This document shows positions 1 through 13,449 of a DNA stretch of 64,000 bases, in pieces. A program made the position numbers and the translations under genes. A model generated the notes under the pieces. It saw only the letters and a list, made by a program, of their open reading frames with translations. It was not told the origin of the DNA and searched no databases. This DNA comes from Cardinalis cardinalis (Eukaryota > Chordata > Aves > Passeriformes > Cardinalidae). Location of the stretch: NCBI GenBank assembly GCA_014549065.1, contig JACDOX010000030.1:4785959-4849958 (forward strand). The letters run 5' to 3'. The first letter of the stretch is position 1. Every line of letters begins with the position of its first letter.

Positions 1-1330
1 CAAGAAAATGTTTATTTTCCTGGAAATTATAGTGCTCTGGTTTTAACAAATGGAAAGGGGAAAAAAATACAATTCTCTGCCACTTAGTTTCATTGAAATA
101 CAAAGAAAATTGTTAAATAACCAAAATTATGATTTCCAAACTCTTTGAGTGATCATTTATGCTGATGAAAGCGATTTAGTTGAAACTACATACATAGCCT
201 TTTGTAGGGTTTTCTGCAATTACTTCGGTGTAAAATTGCCAGAGTTTGAAATTCTTTACTTAAGTTAAAACTGTTTCATATATCCTTTTGTGCCACAGTG
301 TATTAATCTACAAAGGCTGAGATTATGCCTGTACTCTTTAGTCAGGCGAGATTCCAGCTGAAACTGAAATCAAGTGGTGTTATTACTGAGAAAATATTNT
401 GCTATCAAAGCCAAAAAGGAAAAAAATAACAGGATGAATTATAATGTTCAGCAATGAGATGACTGGATACTCCACTATTTCAAAGCTACTCTTGTGATTG
501 AGATGTATTGTGTTTTTAATCCAATGTGTATCATCTTAATTACTGTAAGAGCAACTTTGGATTTGCTCTGCAAACACGTAATTACTCAGCTGGCTCTGTG
601 GATGTAGAGTATTCACAGGAATAAAGACTTGTGGCGTGCACTGTGCTAATGTCACCCAGATCTGTCTGTCAGCGGAGAGTGGAGTGGCTTTCTCATCATC
701 AGGTGGTTGGGCACCACCTGAGGGCCAGGGAAAGGCAAGATCTGACATCCAGGGTCCCTCTGTTCTGCAGGTATTGATAAGAAGGCNGAGGAGGCTCCCA
801 AATGTCTCTGTTGTCCATTAGGAAAGCTCTGTGTGACAGGAGGAAGCGAGGCATCCTTACACACCTCTGGCCCCCTGCAAGTGAGGCTCTCCTGTGTTAC
901 TCCTGATTCATCCCTCAGTGNTAGAATTTCATGGTGTGCTTCTGGAAATGTGAGAATTGTAACCAGATCATCTGCTTGAAGANTGGTTGTTTTGTGTTCT
1001 TGTATGACTTTCTCAAAATATGTTTTGCTATTGAGTAGAGAAAAAAAATTCAAAGTTCTTGATTAGGTGTGTAGGATTAACCATTTTTAGTGCAACTTGT
1101 GAGTCTTGTCCAGGGGCATTTTCAAGAAAAATTTTGATTAACCAAGACTAGGTAATTTAAAGAAAAAAAAACAAAAAAAAACCAAGAACAACAAGCCCCA
1201 GAAAAATCTATGCATCCATGTGTGCAAATGAACATGAATACCCTTATCTTGCCATCCTAGCGAGAAAGTAAGGTCAGCTGAATTTTGAAGCTTAAACAGT
1301 TAATATTCTATTAGACTAAGTGAATGTTTT

Positions 1331-1347
1331 GAGGAGGAGGAGGAGGA
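1331..1347. repeat. (GAG)n trinucleotide microsatellite
   Basis: A short pure GAG/AGG run of about 5.7 units in the putative intron. No open frame of interest covers it. Confidence 0.85.
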
Positions 1348-2950
1348 CTTTTGGGATTTTTTTGTCATTCCTACGAAAATAAAACCTTAATTATTTGCTG
1401 TCTTTGTCTTTCAAATTCAGCCATATGCTTGCAACTGTATTTGTTTTTCACTGTCATTTCTTGATTCAGAATTTATGAGAATGTACAACTAGGTATTTTT
1501 TGTAACATAACAGCAGTTATAAATTTGATCTTTAAGTTGGTGTAATTTTTTTACATTGCTTTGTACTGGATGGAAAGTTTAATCATTTCAATATGATCAC
1601 TTGGATTAATTAAAGCTAAGAATATCATCTGCAGTTTTATTTTCTTAGTCATAGGTCAACTTCTTGGCTTTTTCCAAGTCCCTGCTGTACCATTCTTTTA
1701 GCACCAAGGGGATCCTAAAGAGTCTTAGAAAGTTAATGATGGCCATGCTCAGCAAAGGCTTTTTGGCATGCACCTGCAAGGCTGTCACACTGCAAAAGAG
1801 AAGAGGCAATTGTTCCACTCGGATTGATTTTATTACGAGTTCCCGGTGCAGAGATCAGAAGTTGGGTCGCNGTCTCTTCCATCCCTAGATTTTTTGTGAT
1901 ACCATTTTAATTACACTGGAATTGAGGCCCAAAGAGGCAAAGACAGGACACAGAAGCCCCTTTTCTCCATTGTTTCCATGACATGCAGGGGCAGTTTTGT
2001 GGTCGCTGTGTTTGTGTTGCAAAGATCCAGAAATCAGAGTCATTTTAACGAGGTGCTCTGTGGAATTTCTCTGTCCATGTACCAGGACAGGATAAGCCCA
2101 GAGTCCTTGCAGAACCACCACAAAGTCACATCACTTGGCAGATTGTCTTGGCTCTAGAGTTTTGAGGGCAAATTATTTTTTTCTCCTGTTCACTGCACAA
2201 GTAAAATGAGCAGATAACTTTGTGTATAAGGATGGTTTATTCTGTTCTGAGCTGTGCTTTCCTACAGCTGGGGAATATTCATAGTTCAGGGTTTGTTTGG
2301 GGTTTTTGTGCTGTTTCTCATTTACACCCAAGTCCTTTTATGTGGTGATACTTGAACCTCAATGGTTTTATCTGCTTATTCTTTAAGCTGGGGAATTACT
2401 TGAGACTTTTCATAGTTGGTTATATGCAGGAAAATTCAGAGTATTTTTACCTCAAATTTTGCAGCTTCTTTGCTCCTTTTTTTTTCAGGTATGTCTTTTG
2501 CTGTTTTTATCNTTCTGCTGAACTCAGATTTTTAAAAAGTAAATGGGCAAGCTGGCCTTACCATATGTGTTTTGATGAATCTTTCTTATAATTATTTCCT
2601 GCAATTGGATTCCTGCAGCAAAGCCAGTGGGATCAAAATTTGAGACTTAATTGAGCTGTCTGTGAAGCTAGAGAAACGTGTAAAGAAATAAATTTTCTTA
2701 CCTACAGCAAGGAAAGATTAGATAGGTGAAGCAAAGGGATGTGGCTTCCTGNTTACTTTTTGTATTCAAATATTTACCTGTGTGTTAGAAATTCAGCAAG
2801 ACGCTTCAACGACTTATAGTTAATAAGTATAAATCTTATTTTTCTGCTTTGGCTGCAGGCTACTGACTCATATAATTTGATCAAGTATATTTTTCCCTCC
2901 CTTGCCCTTTTCCCCCACCCCACCCTGCTAAGCAACAGTTTCTTCTGTTT

Positions 2951-2975
2951 TTTTGTTTTGTTTTGTTTTGTTTTT
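2951..2975. repeat. (TTTTG)n pentanucleotide repeat
   Basis: Four TTTTG units plus a T tail form a short simple repeat. On the minus strand it is the CAAAA-type repeat common in vertebrate introns. Confidence 0.85.
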
Positions 2976-4638
2976 ACTAGTGTGAAACATGGTATTGCTG
3001 ATGTGAAAAACTGCTGTTCTCTTTGTGGTTGTATGTGGAAGAGGTTTTACAGCAACTTCTGTGAGCCAGACAGAAGTGTGATAAGAGGGTTCACGTTTAC
3101 TCCTGAAAGAATTTTCTACCAAAGTCAGTGACATAGAAACCAAGAAAGGAAGAAGGACAAATAAGAGAAACCTGCAGCTGTCTATTCCAGTGAGCACTTT
3201 GCTTGCCTTTCCTGACCAATGAGTAAAGTGTNAACTTAGGAGTTTTGTAGGANTGTATAAAAAGCATGCATCCTATAATNAAACAGGGTTTGAAGCCTTC
3301 TGAAAATGGTGTGTTGGTTTGTATTGTGACCATCTCAACTGCAGCCATTGTATGTTCTGGGTGTCATTTCTCAGCAAAGCCTAGACACAAATTTGCATCT
3401 GGAAAAGCAGCAGAACAGCCAGGCAGGTACCCAAAGGAANCTGCTTTGGGGAATGCACTCCATCCCTGCTGTCGAGGAGTCTCCACTGGCTTGGCAGTTG
3501 CAGGAAGGATTTGGAGTAGCATGGAGCAGAAAACCTGCAGATTATTGTGTCCTGCTGGTTATTTCTCCCTCCTCCTTTAGAATCCTCCTGCCTGTGGTGT
3601 TGTAAGTGTTGACGTGCTGAGAGCTGTGGGTACTCAATCTGAGTGTGTTTTGAAACAAGGAGGTCTTGCCTTTGATGACAGTGCTGCAGCTGCAGCTTTA
3701 TGAACTGTTTTGCCAGCAGCTGCCCTGAATTTTGCTGCAGTAGCTTGGCTTCAATCTCCAAACTGACTTTTCCAGTAAAATGTTACTGTCAGTAAAAAAC
3801 ATTGTGTTCAATCTTCTCAATACTGAAGAAGTCCAGTAGTAAATGTGGGCTCAAAAATTTCTGTCTGAATAGTAGGACATTGATTTTGTATTCTCTGAAC
3901 CTTAATGTATAATTGTTTATCCTAATGCATGTATATTGCCACAGATTTAATGCTAAATTTATCCCAGATTTGCTTGAGGCTGTTTTTCCTCATTTAATTT
4001 CTTTGTGTGAATCCATCAGCTGTAACTTACAATGGTAATTTTAGAAAAATACTTGTATTTCATGTGATATCACCTTGGTCCTGTTTCATCCTGTCACATC
4101 TTAAAGTTTCATTAAAATTAAAACCTGACTGTTAAATCAAGTGTTCCTCAAAACCAGGAGGTGGGATTTTTCTCCTGCTGCTTCTATTTACCAAATTCCA
4201 GTGTGTTGTTAGGTGACATTTTGCTTTANAGGTTGTGGCAGATAGTGTCACAATTTCACAGGAACCTTCAGATGATCATGATGCAAGTACAGTCTCCTTG
4301 ATATCTAGGTAGATTAATTACAGCCTGACTCTTTATGTTATTTGTAGCTTCAGCTTTCCATATAACAGGTTTTTCACCTCCCAGCCTAAAGCAGCATTCT
4401 CTGCCATGTGTGTTATCAACCACCTGTTACCCTTCTTAGAGACAAGGAAGTTTTGCTCCTGCTGGGCCTTCTGTTCATGAAGGATTATATTAGAAATAGA
4501 GGTTTAGAAAGCACCCATGGCAGTGGAGTAGCAGTTATACAACTGTGGTTTCACAGTCATGCACATTGTTAGAGGTTTTTTTCCAATTTGTATGCACTGC
4601 AAACACTTATGANGCAATGATTATTTCTATTTTACATN

Positions 4639-7600
4639 CTTATTCACAGATAATGCAAAATACATATTCACAGTAACAAAAAATATTGTTCTGATTAATG
4701 CCTGTGTTTGCTGTTTGCTTTTCAGTTAGGCTTAATTAATCCAGTTCTGTAGATATCATCTGGATACTGTAAGGCAATTCTGTGAGCATGACTCAACATG
4801 AGCCCATCAGATAACATTTTTTTATTTGGCTGGATAACAATAGCAATTTTTATGTGTAGGAAGATTGTTGCTGCTTTTAACCAAGCGTGGTTACTGTGGA
4901 TTAATTTGGAACATGTTTGCATACTGACAAATGAAGCAGATCTTTGATACCAGATCTATCACCCAGCCCTGCACTCAGGGCTTTTCAGGAAGCACAGTCT
5001 GATTGTCTTCAGGCATTTTCCTGGAAAGGTGGCAATTTGGGTTTATGAAGCTCCACAGAAGCCCTGTGTAATCTCTGCCAAGTCATTTGTAGCTGTATTA
5101 AATCAGGATGTGATAGTGCCCAAGACTGATTTGGTTACTTAAAACAGTTGGAGATTAGGAGAAAACTATTAAGGACTTCTACAGCCTCTGAGCATTCAGG
5201 CTCTGACAAGCCTGGATAGAAATCAGTCTGAGTCACTTATAAATCCTTTATTTAGGTGCTGTTGTAAAGTTCTAGTTCTCTTTTTTCGTGTCAGAGGAAG
5301 TGATCTGGTGATTTTGGCTACATTGTGGTTAGTCTTATGCTTGTGCCTGCCTTGTAGAGACTGTAATCCATTGTGTTTCAGAAGCTTTGTAGGCATCTGC
5401 CAGGGCCAAATATTAACTATTTGTCAGTCAGAGATTTTGAAGACACTGTTTGCATGTGTTTCTGTAGGTTTGTTTTAAGAATCTTGAATCTGTGACTTAA
5501 AACCACAACAATCAGATTGCTGGAGCAATCAGCAGTTACAGTAGCAATTATGGTAACTCCTATTTTTCGTGTATGACAATAGTCTAGAAATAATTTTTAG
5601 AAAAGAAGAAACCCTGTGTTTGTAACCTGTTAAGTAGGTAGGTCACTGCAAAGATGTCTCATGTGCTAATGCACATAAATATTCATTATTATTTTTGTGG
5701 GCTTAGAAAATGCCTATTTTTTCATCTTCTACTATAGTCTGAGCGGATACTGCAATGGTTTTTAGTTCTTTTTGCACTTCATCTAATTTCCTTGATTGAA
5801 AGCAAATTTCTTTCTTGTATTTATATGAAGAAAAGTTAGTATTTTCTTACATTCCTAAGTCCAGCTGGGAGACAGTGGAGATTCTGAGAGGTTTGACAGG
5901 CTGTTTTCCCACCACCTTCAGCAAACTAGGCAAATCTGTTTTAAAGATGTGTCCAACATATGGTATCATTTTAATGATCAAATTCCGAGCATAAAATCCT
6001 TAAGGTTTAGAAGTTGCAGCATTCTTTATTTAAAGGGGAAAAAAACCCAAACATTTTCACATGGCAATATAATTTATTAAACATCACTCTTTCCTAGAGG
6101 TTGTCTTGAACACTGATGACTTTCTAATGTGTAGGAGATACTGTATAAATTACAGCCATGAAGAAGCTTGTTTTTATATACTTAGTAAGTGTTATCAATA
6201 GTAGAAATTCACAGGTGGACAGACAAAAATGTCCTGTCCTGGGATTAACTCTAAAATAAGCTCTGCTGCACATATGTACCATATGGATCTGTTTTCCTTC
6301 TCATCCATTATAGAAATGAGAGGAAGTAATTCATTGTTTCCTCATCCAACTCTCAGATTTGCAGGTTCCTCAAGGTAATAATTTTTCTATATGGTCTGTT
6401 TAATGTGCTAGGGAATTTTTTTAAAGCCTTCTGTTCAGTCTGTGGGGAGAAGTTCATGTTAGTGCACCAAGAAAGAGTTCTGAACCTATAGTTTTAGTAG
6501 AAAATACTAGAATGCGGCTGAATTTCTGCAGCTACAGAACCTTTCAGGATTGTGTCAGGCTCGTTCACTGGAGTGGGTTAGTTGTGGGGGGAGAAGAACC
6601 CAAACAAAACCTGTCTATATATCATAAAAATTGTACAAAGAAAAGCCCTTGTCTTTGAATTTTCCTCAAAGAGGAGCATTGACCAATGAAGCAGTGAAAA
6701 GACACTGATGAGTGTTTAATTACACTGCAAGGGTCTGTTGGACTGTGTTTGTTGGCCAATATCCAGTACAGTGGAATCTTAGCACTAAGGTGCAGTAGTG
6801 CTTTTCACCGTCCATTGGGCCAGCAGGAGCCTGCAAAAGTTAAGGTTTTGATCATACATGAAAAGCCATTATTTTTTCCAAAACAATTTGTCTCTAAAAA
6901 TATTCAGAAAGTGTCACATATTTAAAATGCAACCATTTATTCACTGAGAATTGAAGTTCAGACCATTGTTCACAAAGACCATAACTGGAATTTATAGCTC
7001 AGACTGATGCCAAAATCAATTTAAAATAATTATCTATTGTTAAGTAATTATTGTTAGGTACAGATGTACAGGTAATTAGGAGAAACAGAAATACCTAAAG
7101 GCAAATTCAGTTGCAACACCAATGATTCACTCTAAGCAAGAAGCTGTGTTGTATCTGGATTCCCTGCTCCAGGAGCAGGGAATTCTTAACATGTTGTTGT
7201 TTTTCAAGCAAGTCCCTGCACAGAGGAGGAAGTGCCACTGACAACATTTTTTAGTAAATTATTTATATACATGAGCAAATCAAGCATCATTATAATTTCT
7301 GCCTTATGCTTAAGTAATGTATATTCCTGATTCCACTGATTTCAAAGGGACTTAAATTTGTTCCTGTAGTCCTTAATAAGTAAGTATAGAAGTATTTAGA
7401 AAAACAATCTGTCATTATCAGCACTTTTTACCGGTGTTCTGCTCTCCATGGACACATCCATCTACATGTTGATCAAACAGGGCTAAGTCAGAACTATAGA
7501 GTAAAATGAAAAATTATTCCAGAGTCTTTTCAAGTAAAAATAGGAATTGTTAGTTTAGTCGTATATTAATTTTCTTCCAAAAGATATTTAACTAAATTAT

Positions 7601-9405
7601 AAAAAAATGTAGTCTGAAGTATGCCTGTCATCATTCTTCAATTTCTATTTTTTCTTTTAGAGAAAATTTTTTTAATTAGTAAATTTGTATAATACAAAAC
7701 CACGCAGACTAATAGCAAATGGAAATCAGTTGTTTTGCAAGCAGCCAACAGACAAAGTTTTAGTACGTTTATCAGCAATAAAAATACATAGAGAAATTAA
7801 GGCTAAATTAACCATGTTAAACTACTTTACTGATTATTAAAACAAAGCTTCAATTGTTTTACCTCCCATGTCAAAATGTCCCCTTTCTATTGAACATTCA
7901 TCAGAGAGGGGACAGGAAATATATAAGAATGCTTATACTGCAAGTCGTTTGGAAAAAATGAAATTATGCCAGACTGATGTCTATGAATGAATTTATTACC
8001 TGTGGCTAATAAATATTTAACTTCAAAGAAATGCCTTGGTGATTAATCCTATTCAAGAGCCAACCAGCAGCTACTTGTAAACACTAAATAAATGAAAATC
8101 TTAATTATCAGTCCCTTAAATCCACCTTCAGAACCCATTCTTTTCACACACCCATCTCTATGTTTTCAAGTTTCCAAAACATTCATTTTGCATCTGAAAT
8201 TTTCCTTTCTTTGCATGAACAGGATTTTCTTTGAGTAACAAGGATACTTTTAAGGATTTTAAATCTTCCCCCACTGCCCCTTCCTCCTGTATGGATGAAC
8301 ATAAGTGTAAATATCACTGCTGGAATATTTTCTGTATTAACTTTGCATTTTTCCTGGAAAAATAACAGGACTCAAGAAGTTATTTTTGATTTTATGATCT
8401 TAGGGAAATTGCTCTGCTTCATTACAATATAATGGCATTATTTTTTATGTGTGATCAACTACAAAAACACCAATAATAAAAGTACAATTGAAAGCTTTCT
8501 TTCTCAACATCTTTGCTCTTTTAAAATCTCTGGTTATTGTATTTGTTGAATTTCATGATAAAAAGAAGATTGCAGTTTTTACTCATGTTAGTATCACAGA
8601 GCCAGTGTAGTGAGCTACTGCTACTGAAAACATTAATCCTCTAATTATCATTTGAAGTGCAGGTAAATTTTTCAATATGTGTTTGAGTAAATGTAGCTAC
8701 TATTCCTACAGCTGAAAATGCATTTGGTATTGGGAAGTTGTGTTATCTGAGTGATGATTTTGAAAAATACACTTTTTTAAATAGTCATATTTATACAGAC
8801 AAGAAAACTGCGGAGCCAAATTTAACATTAATTTTGTTTTCTTCACTTTTCTGGGTGAGCTTCAGGCCATAGTGAGATTTATAAGAAAATACACGTTTAC
8901 TGTGGTGAGATCAGGATTTCATCTCATATCTTTCTGTGTTTAACCTAAAATTCTATTTTCCAGGTGCTATTTTGTTAGTCACTAGAAAGGGACAGTACAA
9001 TTCTGACATACAGCAATTATTTATAGAGTTCTGACTGGGTTTTCTCCTTTAGTAGTTTCAAGTATTAAAAAAAGTTGATGAGTGTTTAAGAGAGGAAGAT
9101 AAATATGTGTCATGAAAACAAACCTATTTGCAAGTAGGTACTGCAAGGAGAAAGGATGAAGGATGTGCGTGCTGAGTTGTTTGTGTAAGAAGCTAATTTC
9201 TACTTCAGGCATCACTCATGTAGACTTCCTTCCCATTTCACAGAGAATTTGAAAGGTAAGATAAATCTAGGAAAATGTAGAGCTAAAAATGGTGGTTAAC
9301 TTTGGTTTGGTTTGAGCTATGGGTGGCTGAAGTGATGCAGGGGAGCCTAAAGTGATGGATTGGCTTAAAGTGAAATAGAGCAGGCTGGGGTAGAAGCATT
9401 CTCCT
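4639..9405. other. AT-rich N-free block, candidate conserved non-coding DNA
   Basis: This 4.8-kb block contains no N, although the first 4.6 kb carries about 14 and the second half of the window about one per 250-300 bases. It is AT-rich and has many homeodomain-like core motifs (TAATTA, TTAATTAG, ATTA), especially around 7020-7080 and 7660-7860. No exon or recognisable transposon is visible. The even, repeat-free texture resembles avian conserved non-coding sequence, but conservation itself cannot be judged from one sequence. Confidence 0.3.
7159..7183. repeat. 25-bp perfect palindrome (12-bp arms, 1-nt centre)
   Basis: The arm ATTCCCTGCTCC at 7159-7170 is followed by a single A and then its exact reverse complement at 7172-7183. 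The arms are GC-richer than the surrounding intron. It could be a paired-site protein-binding element or chance; it is too short for a microRNA precursor by itself. Confidence 0.85.
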
Positions 9406-9469
9406 NGTGGGAGTACAGTGCATTATATTTTTCTTTTTTTTTCCATTTCTCATGTCCAATTCTTGCATC

Positions 9470-9700
9470 TGTTCAGGAGCTCTGCTGGGGCTGGCGCCTT
9501 CAGGCCATGCCTGGCATGGCCCCAGGGCACATCATCCTGGCTGGCCTGTGGATGTGGCTGAGGTGAGACCCACATCTGAGGGTGTCTCATCCAGGCACCT
9601 TTGGCCAGCAGCAGTGTGGAAATGCACTGAGAAGTGGACTGAGGCTTTAAAGAGAGGGGAACAAACAGCACTGAGTGTGTTGGATGGTCCTGCAAGACTC
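9470..9700. other. GC-richer patch within the AT-rich intron
   Basis: About 230 bases are clearly richer in G+C than either flank, with CCAGG/GGCTGG-type words. Both strands are open here over 85 to 109 codons, which GC-rich DNA gives easily by chance. No splice-site pair or protein family was recognised. It may be an old unidentified insertion or a regulatory element. Confidence 0.3.
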
Positions 9701-11685
9701 TGGTCATTTTTGGTAAATGAAGTGTCTGAAGGATAAAGGGAATTTAAGGAGTGGAATTCAAGAAGTGTTTTTTTCCAAATCTCATAAATCCACTTTTTTA
9801 GCAGGATCCATACTAGTGCCTAGAGAGACAACCTCTAGTTCTTAAGGAAAAAAAATCTGTACAGAATTAAAATATACTGTTGGGTAACTTAAAATGATGA
9901 AGTTCTGGAACATTGAGCAAACATAAAGCTTTGAGCAAATTAAAGCTCCATCAACTAGACACAGTTTAAATAATTTGGGAACTTGGAACTAATAGATTTC
10001 ATAGAGTGAGAGAGAAATATTGACTAGCAATGACAATAGTGACAGTATGGTGTAGGAAAATGCCCTTTCTTGGCAGATCTGAACCAACTTGATACATAGA
10101 ACAATTGGATTGGTTTGATTGTGTGAATGTTCCAGCCCAAATATGTTATTTATACCAATTACATTTGCATAAAAGTCACATTTGAATTTGCCAGATGTCT
10201 GTTTATATTTGTTTAAATCATGAGGTCATTCCATGAAATGAGCAGGACCTAAAAATACGGAAAGAAGACTGTTTGGAAAAGTGAGATTTAAAATATCTTA
10301 TAAATTTTCCCATTTTGTGGTATGTTATGCAAGCAGGAGCACAGCAATGTGGAGGCACTCTTCAAGAAAGCTGTGTCCATTACTAACAGTTCATTAAACA
10401 ATATATTATATTAACAAAGCTTCATTTGTTTCTAGTTCCCAGCCAAGCCAATTTTCCCATTAACAAGCATGTTCTCGTGAATAGATTCAAATGTACCATT
10501 TTCAAATACAGCATCATTGCTTCTCTTTTTGTGTTATGTGAAGATCCCAAGTCTTTCTGGATTGTTTTGTCTTTACTGTAGCATTGAAGATTTTTAGAAT
10601 GCCCTGCTCAAGGCAATGCATATTCATAAACTGTGCAAACAAGGCGAAGCTGAATTCTCAAGTTTTGTGTAATTGCATTTACATAAATGTTTAACAAGCA
10701 ATAAACTTTTCTTATGCACAAATGGAAACTACCAACTAACCACTTGAGTTCAACAAAGGCTCCTCAAATGTGTACTTAATTCATTTGAGACTTTTAAATC
10801 TTGCTCAAGCCTGAATAAATTCTGGTTTGTTCGTGCTGCAGCCAATCACTACACACATTAAACATTTACTTTAGTACTTGGTGAAATAAATTTAATCCTA
10901 TACAATTTGAGATTGCAGCCTTGGTAAAGAAATTGAACAGCAGTATATCAGAACACACATCTGGTGAGCTACTTTGGTCCCTTTAAAGCAGAATTTGCAA
11001 GGAAAGGCTGCATGAAAAGAAAATGGAGAGTTTAAAANCTCCTGTTCAAAGCTCAATAAAGAATTGTCTAGGAGTATAATGATATAACATGCAATAAAAG
11101 GAAACCACGAAAATTCAATTTCATGCTGAGCTTCTCCAATTGATATACCTGCCAGAAGCAAGAGAATCTGATGACATAATGTGAGAATGATATTAATTAG
11201 AGAAAGAGGTATCTCATGTTCTTTCTTAACATGCAACAGATGATATTATGTGAACTGTGCTGTATCTGTCCATTCATTCCCCAAAGAAATTTGGATCACA
11301 AGCACAAAAAAAAATAAAAATCTGCAAGCTTCCCCAAGCAAAATGCTTTGGTCCAGAAGATACAAAGGAGGCAAGATACTTTTCAAATCAGAGAAAATGC
11401 ACCAGCACAACAGAGTGGGGCTGTTTGTTCCATTGTTCCACACTCTTCCAGATACAGCTTCTTTAGAGATTAGTTTGCTGTTTCTTCCATTTTCTTGTAA
11501 GCAGCAGCTGTTAGTTGAATATATGAAGAACAGATTTTTTTTACAGATTTATTTGAACTAGATCTGCTTTAAAATCTGCTGTAAATCAGTGGGCCAGGTT
11601 CTCATCAGGCTGTGCATGGAGCCCTCATGCCTGCTTTTGCAGAGAGATGCAAAATTTTGAACAGCAGAAGTAGAAACACAGGCAG

Positions 11686-11807
11686 ACTGGGTGGGATGGA
11701 GCTCTGAGCAACCTGGTCCAGTGGGAGGTGCCCCTGCCCATGGCAGGGGGTTGGAATTGGATGATATTTAAAGTCCCTTCCAACCCAAACCATCCTGTGA
11801 TTCTATG
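11686..11807 (+). mobile_element. CR1 LINE 3' end fragment
   Basis: A 5'-truncated CR1 retrotransposon on the + strand. It has the standard CR1 tail order: GAGCAACCTGGTC near 11706, CCCATGGCAGGGGGTTGGAA near 11736, then CCCTTCCAACCCAAACCAT, ending in the octamer ATTCTATG at 11800-11807. CR1 lacks a poly(A) tail and ends in repeats of this octamer. Only the non-coding 3' tail is left, so the copy is dead. It lies in the putative intron, in the same orientation as the gene. Confidence 0.9.
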
Positions 11808-13138
11808 CTTCTGTTACTGAAGGAGAATTTTATTATTGTGTGGTGTTTAGAAAATATGTGTGTTTTCTGCTGGTGGCTAGATTTGATATGTTCATCTCTG
11901 TTGAAACAAATTGCCAGAATATTCTAACTAGCCAGTTTTGCATAAATTAGAGGAACTTATGGAGCAGAAAAGCACAGGGTAATAGAAATGTTTCCCTTTA
12001 TGTATTAAATCACAGTGCTGCAACTTCTTCTGAGTGCATTTTCAAAGTGAAGTGGGAAGCTGTCACTACCCCTGCCTTGCATTCTGTGTTTATATTTTTA
12101 AGAAAAGGCTATCTGTTATAAACAAAGTGGACATTCAGGTGACTGTTAGAGCAATTAGCTGGACTGCTGATTGATAAACAGATCAGTTTTTGTTGAAAGC
12201 TGCATTTAAAGCTGTGAGTCCGAAATATATGAGTCAGGATACATTCTTTGAAAAACCTTCTATTTTCCATTGCATATGAACCTGTGCAAAATAATCTGGC
12301 AGAAGTGCTGACTTCTTCAAAATTCCATTACTTCCTTTCCCTTGAGGGACATAATTTTTATGCCATATTAGCCTTGTACCACTACTTTTCAGTCTCACCC
12401 TGTGTTGTCATTATATGGCTGTTTAGTTGAATTTGGGCTGATTAAAGAATAGTCAAATTGAAAACGTCTCTCAGTTGTGATAATATTTGTTTGACATATG
12501 AACTTCAACATACAAATGGAAGGAATTTTGCAGTGCATTTTATTTATTTTTTAATGCTTAAAAAATTCAAATGCTTTTCAGTAAACCATCTATTTGTCAT
12601 TTATTTGAGAAACCATGCTAAATCTTGCTGGTGTTCTTATCTTTTTTGGTGGGGAAGATTGTCTATACAGCAACGTTATATTTTTATATATATAGTTCAC
12701 ATTGTTTGGCATTAGGGGATAAAATGTAGGAACAAGCAAAGTAAATAGCAAATATGTTGAATTTTTCCTCTGGGAACTACTTTAATATCCTGCCATTTAA
12801 CTTACAAGTAGGCTTTGAAATTTTGAATGTACAGTCATATGTAGTGATCACTTTAAACCCAAGGCAGTGTTTTTATAAAAGCAACAGCTGTAATTTCCGT
12901 GGGGATTTACCTAGCATGGCAGTTAGGCTGTTTAGCATTCTCAAATAGATTGTGTAGAATTTTTACCTTGTGTACATTTTTTTTGGAGAAACTCAAATAC
13001 TCCATTGAAAAGTTGTTATTAAATTATACATATTGAAATTACTTAGGTTCTTTAGTTGTTGATTTTTTGTTGTTTAATATGGTTGGTTTTTTGCTGACAA
13101 ACCCTAGCCTTTGTTTTCAGGTTTTCTTAAAGTTGATT

Positions 13139-13167
13139 GATCTTTTTTTTTTCTTTTATTTCAACAG
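13139..13167 (+). promoter_or_regulatory. splice acceptor with polypyrimidine tract
   Basis: A run of T with few interruptions ends in TTTCAACAG immediately before the open frame at 13168. A branch-like TTGAT lies just upstream. This is a strong vertebrate 3' splice site and sets the start of the terminal exon. Confidence 0.75.
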
Positions 13168-13287
13168 CTTGATGAAGTTGTCCGTCAGAGAAATCTGCAT
13201 AGTTTGGAACTTTTCCTTTCATGTGCACAGAAACAGTTAAATGTTTTACTAAAGGAAGAGCCAACCCCAGCAGAAAACAGAGACTGA
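13168..13287 (+). CDS. terminal coding exon of an unidentified protein
   Basis: The exon follows a strong acceptor and, read from its first base (phase 0), gives 39 residues and a TGA stop at 13285-13287. The peptide starts LDEVVRQRNLHSLELF and ends TPAENRD. Its first 30 residues have regularly spaced Leu/Val/Phe among charged residues, as expected of an amphipathic helix or the end of a coiled coil; the last nine are hydrophilic and proline-containing, like a flexible C-terminus. The other forward frames meet stops. A long downstream stretch with an AU-rich element and poly(A) signals fits a 3' UTR. I do not recognise the gene, so no symbol is given. That it is an exon is inferred from splice site, frame and UTR together. 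The alternative is a chance ORF, which I think less likely. Confidence 0.7.
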   Translation, partial: LDEVVRQRNLHSLELFLSCAQKQLNVLLKEEPTPAENRD

Positions 13288-13430
13288 CGTTCTTAGTGCT
13301 GATGATACTTTGTGAAGCTGCAAATCTCCATCTAGCAAATGATGAAAATATTCCAATCTTTTTGGATTGTATCGTTGAGTCAAGATTGATCTGAAATTCT
13401 TGATAGAAATGTTTGTGGATTATGTTCTTC

Positions 13431-13449
13431 TATTTATTTATTTATTTTA
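13431..13449 (+). promoter_or_regulatory. AU-rich element in the 3' UTR
   Basis: Overlapping ATTTA pentamers form TATTTATTTATTTATTTTA about 145 bases after the stop codon. In the RNA this includes UUAUUUAUU-type nonamers, the class II ARE bound by decay factors such as the TTP/ZFP36 family. The sequence is visible directly; the suggestion of a short-lived mRNA is inference from the motif class. Confidence 0.65.

Larger units (their letters stand above)
1..13167 (+). other. putative last intron of an unidentified + strand gene
   Basis: This 13-kb stretch lies upstream of the terminal exon at 13168 and ends in a good splice acceptor, so I read it as intronic. That is an inference, because the 5' donor is outside the window or not recognised. 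Both strands are AT-rich with many stops. Open frames are short (none above 133 codons), match no protein I know, and several are interrupted by N. Internal landmarks (simple repeats, a palindrome, a GC-richer patch, one CR1 fragment) are listed separately. Small internal exons in 1-13167 cannot be excluded by eye. Confidence 0.5.
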